Program-made: the position numbers and the translations under genes
Part shown: positions 57,969-64,000 of the stretch, piece by piece
Layout: each line of letters opens with the position of its first letter
Position numbering within the stretch: the stretch's first letter is position 1
Source of the DNA: Eremothecium cymbalariae DBVPG#7215
Lineage: Eukaryota; Ascomycota; Saccharomycetes; Saccharomycetales; Saccharomycetaceae
Direction of reading: 5' to 3'
Assembly (NCBI RefSeq): GCF_000235365.1
Contig: NC_016452.1
Location: 1,288,001 to 1,352,000, forward strand
Length of the DNA: 64,000 nt
The notes under the pieces: model-generated
Told to the model about the DNA's origin: nothing
Database searches by the model: none
What the model saw: the letters and a program-made list of their open reading frames with translations, nothing else

Positions 57969-60164
57969 CTACTTTTCATTTTCTTTAGAAGATAATACAT
58001 CTTCGTTGATAGATGAAACACGCCAGCGTTCTCTGGGTATACTGTTATTAGGTGGTACCATCGGCTTGTTGGCACCAAGTTTCGCATCACTTGTGCTGCT
58101 GTTAGATGTTTGGCCTGTGCCAATCTGCTTTGAATCTGAAGTGTGACTTTCAGTAGGCACCATGTCATTATTACAACTCCGGAATGGACTCTCTAACATT
58201 AAGCTTGAAGTGGTTCTGGAAATCGGCGTTAGAGATTGCTGCTGTATCGATAAAGTAAACCGAGGATCATGGAAATCTATGTCCAGCGAATTTTCATCGT
58301 CTGTTATCACATTAAGAACGTCATAACTGAAACTGCCATCGATATCTGAATCATGGGGAGGATCAAGGGTTTTAGCATCACCTCCATAAAAGTCCAAGTA
58401 AAGGGGTGAGACTTCAGCTAAGTCTATACGCGAAGGTCTTTCTATATCATCCGCCTTCAGGAAAGAGAAGTTGAAAACTGTGCTGGATCTTTTCTTAGTC
58501 GGCCTGCGAGATTCTAACTTTTTGATTGCTCTGGGGTCATTGTTATCTGCAGCGCACTCGTACCATTTATAAGCCATATCCAGATCTTGCTTGCATCCTT
58601 TACCATATTCGTGAAAGTAGCCAACTGTGAATTGAGCCTTTCCATAGCCTTTTTTAGCGGCCCTCAAGGCCCACTGGAAAGCTTCACGATCATTTCTTTC
58701 AAAAGCTGGATGGGCCCCAACCAAGTACCATGCACAAAGACCCAACATAGCTTCAGGATCTCCCTTTAAGGCCGCTTGTGTATAGTAGTGGACACTTAGT
58801 GATGTGTCCTGAGGAACTACTTCGTTGCCCTGCTCGTATAATTTTGCTAGCCTTGTGGTTGATGGTATGTGCCCTAACGAAGCAGCTTGGACGTATAATT
58901 CTGTTGCATAGCTGTCATCTGGAATGACAATATCTAAGAATCCCTTCTCATAAATTTGAGCCAACTCATATGGAGCGGCGCAGGTCAATTCATTAGCCCT
59001 CGCTGAGGCGCGAGAGAGCCACTTGATACCATTTTGTTTAGTATTAACATCCTGTGGTAATCCCATGCGGCCATGGAATGAATATAAACCAAGCTTGAAC
59101 ATCGCTGCGGGATGGTTCCTAGAAGCAGCAAACTTCAAAAATTCAATACACTTGCGAGAATCCCTTGTTGTGCCCAATCCCTTTTCAAAACAAACAGCCG
59201 TCCTGTATGCGGCTTCTACATGAGCATGCTTCGCAGAAGATTGAAATAGTATGAATGCATCTTTATGGTTCACTTTCCCAAAAGCCCCGGATGAGTAAGC
59301 ATCAGCAAGTAGATATTGAGCATCCTTATAGCCCTTTACACTTAGCTTTGTCAAGTAGAGCTTTGCTTCCTTAAGAAATTGATCCTTAAGGATATCTTTA
59401 GGCTGTTTACTGTCGGGAGATAGACCAGCGATCCAGTCTTCACTTTGGAACGGGTTTATGTCCATGGTTAAAGCAGTTTGCAACATGTATTGCGCGTATT
59501 GAAATAAAACATCCGGGTCCTTGGACTTCTTGACGTTCTTCTTGTACATTTCCAAGGACTTCAACCTCGGGACCAACACTGTACTGCATTCCTTTCCTAA
59601 ACATTCACTAATCATTTTATGAGAGTAATTCGCTACAGACTCATTGGTCTGTGTTAATGTGACGCTGTCTTTGTTATTGACCAAATACAAATGAGATAAA
59701 TCAACTGGCTTCGCTTTCGCCCTTTTTGGATCATAACTTGCAACAGCACTGTAACGCACTCCGAGTTGACTTCCACTAAGTTGTGCGGTTGAAGTACTTT
59801 GTGAATGAACCAACGAGGAGGACGAGCCTAATTGGGCACGAGAAGAAGACGAAGAACCTGAAACCCGGAAGTCGTCATTGAAAGGTATTTGCGAACAGCG
59901 AGCCTTGTTGAACATTCCAGTATGACTTTCATATCCATTAGAAAGTACTAGACCTGCATTATAGGGCTCACCAACTTCTGAATTATCGCATGGTAACGGC
60001 ACGTCAATCGAAGACATTATTGCTGGGCTAGCTTTCTGTCCAATCTGCTGTGCGTACGAGTTGTATATACGCTGCGAAGTTTGCTGTTGATCACCAGCAA
60101 AGTTGCTCGATTGTCCACTGGTATTTTGACGAGAAGGATATGAGACGGTCGATTGTATTTGCAT
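57969..60164 (-). CDS. SKT5: Chitin synthase activator Skt5/Chs4 (Sel1 repeats)
   Basis: Activates chitin synthase III (Chs3) and links it to septins through Bni4 at the bud neck; the duplicate Shc1 works in sporulation. The 731-residue product has a disordered N-terminus and Sel1-like repeats (about 220-560; e.g. DAQYLLADAYSSGAFGKVNH, AQFTVGYFHEYGKGCKQDLD). The tail is low complexity and ends ...DVLSSKENEK. Yeast Chs4 ends in a CaaX farnesylation box; none is present here in this frame or just downstream. Counterpart of YBL061C/YER096W. The frame opens at a TTG (60212); the first ATG is 60164. Confidence 0.93.
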   Translation of the reverse strand: MQIQSTVSYPSRQNTSGQSSNFAGDQQQTSQRIYNSYAQQIGQKASPAIMSSIDVPLPCDNSEVGEPYNAGLVLSNGYESHTGMFNKARCSQIPFNDDFRVSGSSSSSRAQLGSSSSLVHSQSTSTAQLSGSQLGVRYSAVASYDPKRAKAKPVDLSHLYLVNNKDSVTLTQTNESVANYSHKMISECLGKECSTVLVPRLKSLEMYKKNVKKSKDPDVLFQYAQYMLQTALTMDINPFQSEDWIAGLSPDSKQPKDILKDQFLKEAKLYLTKLSVKGYKDAQYLLADAYSSGAFGKVNHKDAFILFQSSAKHAHVEAAYRTAVCFEKGLGTTRDSRKCIEFLKFAASRNHPAAMFKLGLYSFHGRMGLPQDVNTKQNGIKWLSRASARANELTCAAPYELAQIYEKGFLDIVIPDDSYATELYVQAASLGHIPSTTRLAKLYEQGNEVVPQDTSLSVHYYTQAALKGDPEAMLGLCAWYLVGAHPAFERNDREAFQWALRAAKKGYGKAQFTVGYFHEYGKGCKQDLDMAYKWYECAADNNDPRAIKKLESRRPTKKRSSTVFNFSFLKADDIERPSRIDLAEVSPLYLDFYGGDAKTLDPPHDSDIDGSFSYDVLNVITDDENSLDIDFHDPRFTLSIQQQSLTPISRTTSSLMLESPFRSCNNDMVPTESHTSDSKQIGTGQTSNSSTSDAKLGANKPMVPPNNSIPRERWRVSSINEDVLSSKENEK

Positions 60165-61484
60165 TATATAGAGTCCAATGAAGGGGATTAAGGGCTGATG
60201 TGGATTAACCAAAAAAAAGTGTTTGGTAGACGGAGCCGCAATATAATAGCCACAGACCCTGTCAAGTCCTCAAATAGTCTTCAAATCAATAAATGACGGA
60301 GCTACCCAAGCTTATATTTTCAACTATTTTGACGGACTTAAATTGCTTCCCTTAGTGTAGTGTGACACAACAGACAGTATATCCCTGGGCTTGTTAGACA
60401 AAGGTACTATAAGGTTTTCCGTTATGTTATAGCGCGTCTTATGTTTATATGAATATTAAAATAAAGCCAATGAAACAAATTGGAAATGGTTATGGTTTTA
60501 ATTCTATAGGTAAATGGCTCGAATAATCTTTTGAAGTTTCTTCTAATTGTCAACAGTGTTTCTTTCAGAATCACTCATTTTTCTCTGTCACGAAATTTTC
60601 CTACAGAACACACAAAAAGAAATGCTAATTTGGCCGGCATCCTAAACGAGACATAAATGGATAAGCAAAATATGAAGTATAATGGGCTAGGTCAAAGTGT
60701 GAATGAATATATTTCATGGCCAGAGTGATACAATGTATGGCCCGGCAACTGCGGATGGCGGGGTCGAAACAAGAACGTTGTTTTGCCCGCATATTGACGA
60801 GTCAGGCCAAGTGTCAGCGACGACATCAGAGACGACGGACGGGATGGCACCGCTGTAAGTCTGGCACTTGATATGGTGTATAATAGCAATAAGACTAATG
60901 ATATTGGGAAATAAAACATATAGCCGTTTAGAGGTTGTTATTATGGCTATAGAAATGAAAAAAAAGACTACAAAAAATATTCCACGGATCCAGCAGGGAG
61001 GGCATTTTAGTTCCACAGGTATAACATACGACAAAGGGAGGTATTATAGGGGTGGGTATCTTTAGCACACAACGGATTTTTTTTAAAAAAATAGATAACG
61101 ATAAATGTATAGATGAAAGCAGGAAATGTGATGCAAGGCCAATCAGTAGATTTTGGAGGGGGCGGCATGGGAGGGACAGACGGCCATGCGAGTGTAATAT
61201 CCAGAAAGAGAAAAGGATCGGTGACAAAAAACGGCCACGGGAGAGAAATGAAGAGTGTTTGTAGAACAGCGCAGATATCAAAGAGGGGAGGGAAGTGAGG
61301 AGGAGTGGATATATATTATTCGTTAGCAAAGACACGTAAACCGATGATGATACAACTTAGCTGGGAAAGATTCCGCCAAGCGAGCGCATCTCGAGACGCG
61401 CTTGGAAAAACAGGGGAGATGACTGGCTGACTGTATATATGCATAAGACGGTGAGAGACGAGTGACTAGGCACACGCAAATAAT
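60165..61484. other. SKT5 upstream and RAD51 downstream spacer
   Basis: 1.3 kb between two leftward-read genes. Short frames at 60692-61335 show no recognisable protein features. I see no RNA gene. Confidence 0.5.
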
Positions 61485-62672
61485 TCACTCGTCGTCTTCT
61501 TCCCTTGGATCTCCTATCCCATCCTCGTATATAGCAAACACACACTCTGCCTCAGGCAAGCAAGGGGAATCAACCACTTTGCAGATCCTCTGGCATCCTT
61601 TACCCTTCTTGAAACCAAGCCGGGTGGTAGACGAATGGGCCATGATGTTCCCGCCAATCGGCTTCTTCGGGTCAGGATTGAACATTGCACTACCGTCGAC
61701 TTGGGCAACAACCTGGTTTGTCACGACAACGGCTACGCCAAATTGGTCGGCAAGACGCTGCAAGGCACGCATGAATTTAGCCAAGTGCATCTGCCGGGCG
61801 CTTAACTCACCGCGTCCAGAAAAGTCCGTACGATATAAAGCCATGATGGAGTCGACCACGATCAGCGAAAACCGGGACTCGCTCATCATCTGCGCCGCTG
61901 CATCAAGCAACCGCAACTGATGATCAGCGTTGTATGCACGCGCGTATGCAACATTGTTCAAGGCATCGTCCGGGTCCAAGCCAAAGCGCTGCGCAATCGA
62001 CACCAGTCTGATTGGCCGGAACGTCCCCTCCGTATCAATATATAAACACTTGCCCTCGCCACCGCCCATGTCCAAGGGGATCTGGCACGTAACCGCCAGT
62101 GTGTGACACAGCTGCGACTTCCCTGTACGAAACTCCCCGAACAGCTCCGTAATCGACCCTGTCTCCACGCCCCCTCCCAGCAGAGTATCCAGGTTTTTCG
62201 ACCCCGACGTCAGACATATCATCTCAGCCCTACGCAGATGGAAATCCGCCGCCGTCACAAACCCCATTGGAACCAGTCGAGCCGCCTCGCACAGCAGCTT
62301 GTCAGCCTTGGCCTCAGAAATCCCCTTAATCTCCATCAGATCCTTGCGCGGAGCATACGCCACCGCCTCTACCGTATGCAACCCGTGTTCCCGCAACTTC
62401 TTCAAGTCGTTGCTCGTTATACCATTCACCTGCAGCCGTTCCAACGGTACAAATGATACCAACGACACATCCTCCTCCATCTGCTCCATCTGCTCCTGCT
62501 GCTGCCGCCGCCTCGCACCAGGCTCCGGATGAACCTCAATAACGTCCGCATCCAAAATCGGCTGCTCACTAGAATTCAAAATCCGCTGTGTATGTTCCGA
62601 CGTTGCAGTCGCATGGAGATTGAATTGCGAACTCTGCGCATCCTGGATAATGTGCTCCTGAATCTGCGACAT
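61485..62672 (-). CDS. RAD51: Recombinase Rad51
   Basis: Forms the nucleoprotein filament for strand exchange in double-strand-break repair. The 395 residues (yeast 400) have a Gln-rich N-terminus, a helix-hairpin-helix domain ([33 protein letters not shown]), Walker A GEFRTGKS (179-186, K185) and Walker [16 protein letters not shown]. The closing [20 protein letters not shown] is typical of eukaryotic Rad51. The coding region is clearly GC-richer than most of the window. The frame opens at a TTG (62780); the first ATG is 62672. Adjacent to the SKT5/SHC1 gene as YER095W is to YER096W. Confidence 0.99.
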   Translation of the reverse strand: MSQIQEHIIQDAQSSQFNLHATATSEHTQRILNSSEQPILDADVIEVHPEPGARRRQQQEQMEQMEEDVSLVSFVPLERLQVNGITSNDLKKLREHGLHTVEAVAYAPRKDLMEIKGISEAKADKLLCEAARLVPMGFVTAADFHLRRAEMICLTSGSKNLDTLLGGGVETGSITELFGEFRTGKSQLCHTLAVTCQIPLDMGGGEGKCLYIDTEGTFRPIRLVSIAQRFGLDPDDALNNVAYARAYNADHQLRLLDAAAQMMSESRFSLIVVDSIMALYRTDFSGRGELSARQMHLAKFMRALQRLADQFGVAVVVTNQVVAQVDGSAMFNPDPKKPIGGNIMAHSSTTRLGFKKGKGCQRICKVVDSPCLPEAECVFAIYEDGIGDPREEDDE

Positions 62673-62947
62673 CTTTATGTTTTTCCAATGTAAAAAAAGA
62701 CAAACAATCCCAAGTATGGATGGATACACCGAAGACAGATCTGCTCTAGTGAATCTGTATCTGTGGACTCGTATGGCCAAGTTATCACAAAGCCCTTCCT
62801 GCGTGAATGTGCTTCCTTGAAGAAGGAGGAGGGGGGCGGGAAGGGAAAATTCTTCGTTTTACTGTTTTCGACTGCGCTGTGGCCCAGAAAGAGCACGTGA
62901 TGTTTTTGTTTTCAGATTCCCGGTTTGTTTACGTGTCAGTGTAAACA

Positions 62948-62953
62948 ACGCGT
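62948..62953. promoter_or_regulatory. MCB core upstream of RAD51
   Basis: ACGCGT, about 275 bp upstream of the RAD51 ATG. Yeast RAD51 is expressed at G1/S and its promoter carries MluI-box elements, so an MBF site is plausible. CACGTG cores lie at about 62895 and 62982. Confidence 0.5.
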
Positions 62954-63035
62954 CGCGGTGTGTGGGCGGAGTGTTCCTGCCACGTGACATATTCCAGAAC
63001 CAGACGCCGGCGCCATGTGCGGAGGGACGCTACAT

Positions 63036-63055
63036 CACGCCGCGGGCGCGGCGTG
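63036..63055. repeat. Perfect 9-bp inverted repeat
   Basis: CACGCCGCG (63036-63044), GG, exact inverse CGCGGCGTG (63047-63055). Confidence 0.9.
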
Positions 63056-63073
63056 CTCCGTGTCTGTGCCCAC

Positions 63074-63106
63074 GCAGCAGGCGCCGCGCGCCGCGGCGCC
63101 TGCTGC
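63074..63106. repeat. Perfect hairpin, 15-bp arms, 3-nt loop
   Basis: GCAGCAGGCGCCGCG (63074-63088), loop CGC, exact inverse at 63092-63106. It is the strongest of several stems in this GC-rich tract. Confidence 0.95.
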
Positions 63107-63119
63107 ATAAAACCGAAGA

Positions 63120-63134
63120 CTCACCGTAGGTGAG
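63120..63134. repeat. Perfect 6-bp inverted repeat
   Basis: CTCACC (63120-63125), loop GTA, GGTGAG (63129-63134). A minor stem, noted because it falls in line with its neighbours. Confidence 0.7.
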
Positions 63135-63186
63135 CGCTGTCCCTCCACTCGCCCACGGCGCACGAACGGAAGAACCGCGCGCTGCA

Positions 63187-63212
63187 TGCCGGTCTACGGC
63201 GGCAGACCGGCA
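63187..63212. repeat. Perfect 9-bp inverted repeat
   Basis: TGCCGGTCT (63187-63195), 8-nt loop, exact inverse AGACCGGCA (63204-63212). Confidence 0.9.
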
Positions 63213-63270
63213 CGAAGGGTTGCCAAGGCAATTCCCAGCCCACACCTGAAAAAGGCCCCACGAAGCGCCC

Positions 63271-63282
63271 GTGGGCGCCCAC
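63271..63282. repeat. 12-bp perfect palindrome
   Basis: GTGGGCGCCCAC without spacer, at the right end of the GC-rich palindrome tract. Confidence 0.9.
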
Positions 63283-64000
63283 AAACCGCCGCGAAATGGC
63301 CCCTACCTTGTGTTCTGTAAACGGCAGGTGCAGGCAACCGCGTTGCCTCAGATACAGGGGCAAAAAGGACAAATGCCATGCGAAGAAACCCCCGCAGACC
63401 GTCCCTCGTGCACCTCACCTGATACCGATAACGATAATCTTGTTTAAAAAAGCGCATCGTGACCGGACAGAAATAACGCCGAGTTTTAGGTTTCCATTTT
63501 GCACAGCGGAGACAAAATGCGCATTATTTTCGAAGATCGCTGAGTCCAAACGTGTCCGATTATGCTTGCCGAGTGGACCGAGTGGGACGTCCGCGGTGGA
63601 TCGCGGTGGACTGTGGTCGACGGAGTGGTCATTATAATATTCAGTTTTAAAAACGAAGTATTCACGAAAATTTGCATGCACAGCAAGACGACGGGAGGGA
63701 AAAAAGAGCCACGGTCGTGCGGGCTGTTCTGTGGTGTCTTGCGGTGGATATCCAGTCAGCTTTTCTCGCCTTCAGAAACGACACAAGAGGCAAGTGTAAT
63801 AATCGTTTACAGTAATAGAGACAGGGTGAGAAGAGACAGTCATACGGTGTGGTCAGGTGCAACGAAATGGGCCAGGCTGAAACAAGAGTCTGTTTTATGT
63901 TCTGAGCTGCCAGAGGCCAGAGCCAGGAGGTAAGCGAGCAAGGTTTTTTATTTTTTCCGTGCACGCAGAGATAGAAAAAAGCTCGAGAAGAGAAGAGCGG

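Larger units (their letters stand above)
62673..64000. other. RAD51 upstream region and right edge
   Basis: The RAD51 promoter with an MCB core, then a GC-rich tract (about 62980-63300) of palindromes, then ordinary-composition DNA to the window edge. Frames here (63030-63964) overlap each other on both strands and show no recognisable protein, so no gene is called. A gene may begin beyond the edge. Confidence 0.5.

Noticed and set aside
61462..62532. Antisense frames opposite RAD51
   Set aside because: They mirror the GC-rich RAD51 codons and have no recognisable features.
63030..63964. Overlapping frames at the right edge
   Set aside because: They conflict with each other on both strands and encode Arg/Ala/Cys-rich chance sequence from palindromic GC-rich DNA.

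Overview
The window is nuclear DNA of a budding yeast in the Saccharomycetaceae. Genes are intron-poor and densely packed on both strands, with AT-rich spacers. Nearly every protein has a clear Saccharomyces cerevisiae counterpart. The gene order indicates a lineage that never had the whole-genome duplication: each stretch interleaves genes that sit on two different S. cerevisiae chromosomes. Spacing is about 2.2 kb per gene, with many 0.5-1.7 kb spacers, which suits a Kluyveromyces-like species better than the more compact Lachancea, Torulaspora or Eremothecium. The genus is an inference; no species marker was recognised.

Left part (1-22 kb), equivalent to YPR035W-YPR041W interleaved with YJR083C-YJR090C: the 3' end of a DsbA-like thiol oxidoreductase gene, GLN1, VMA13, ACF4, CSN12, a 57-codon SPO24-like gene, TMH11, STE18, ERV2, TIP41, EMC2, TIF5, a large AT-hook protein in the position of BIR1, and GRR1. 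A 1.7-kb spacer (22.0-23.8 kb) with two perfect long-armed hairpins joins this block to the next.

Right part (23.8-62.7 kb), equivalent to YBL079W-YBL061C interleaved with YER105C-YER095W: NUP170, ATG8, RTT105, ILS1, an inducible SSA-type HSP70 gene, AAR2, a box C/D snoRNA gene (snR56/U25), RPS8 with a probable 5'-UTR intron, KTI11/DPH3, AST1/2, UBC6, PRS2/4, UBP9/13, SEF1, PRX1, KIP1, SKT5/SHC1 and RAD51. The last 1.3 kb is the RAD51 upstream region, with an MCB site and a cluster of GC-rich palindromes; no gene is supported there.

Most genes are ordinary housekeeping loci. They share conserved linkage rather than a pathway. The most interesting observations are: (1) the gene in the BIR1 position has seven AT-hooks and a single cysteine, so it cannot hold a BIR zinc domain, and its promoter carries three MluI cell-cycle boxes; (2) RPS8 has consensus splice signals in its 5' leader; (3) the snR56 gene is preceded by a perfect 35-bp tandem duplication that doubles its TATA element; (4) perfect GC-rich hairpins occur between GRR1 and NUP170, inside AAR2 and upstream of RAD51; (5) the SKT5 protein lacks a C-terminal prenylation box.

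Several naive open reading frames begin at TTG or GTG. For ACF4, TIP41, GRR1, RPS8, KTI11, KIP1, SKT5, RAD51 and the AT-hook gene I moved the start to the first in-frame ATG. All identities are from reading the sequence and recalled family knowledge; no database search was run.
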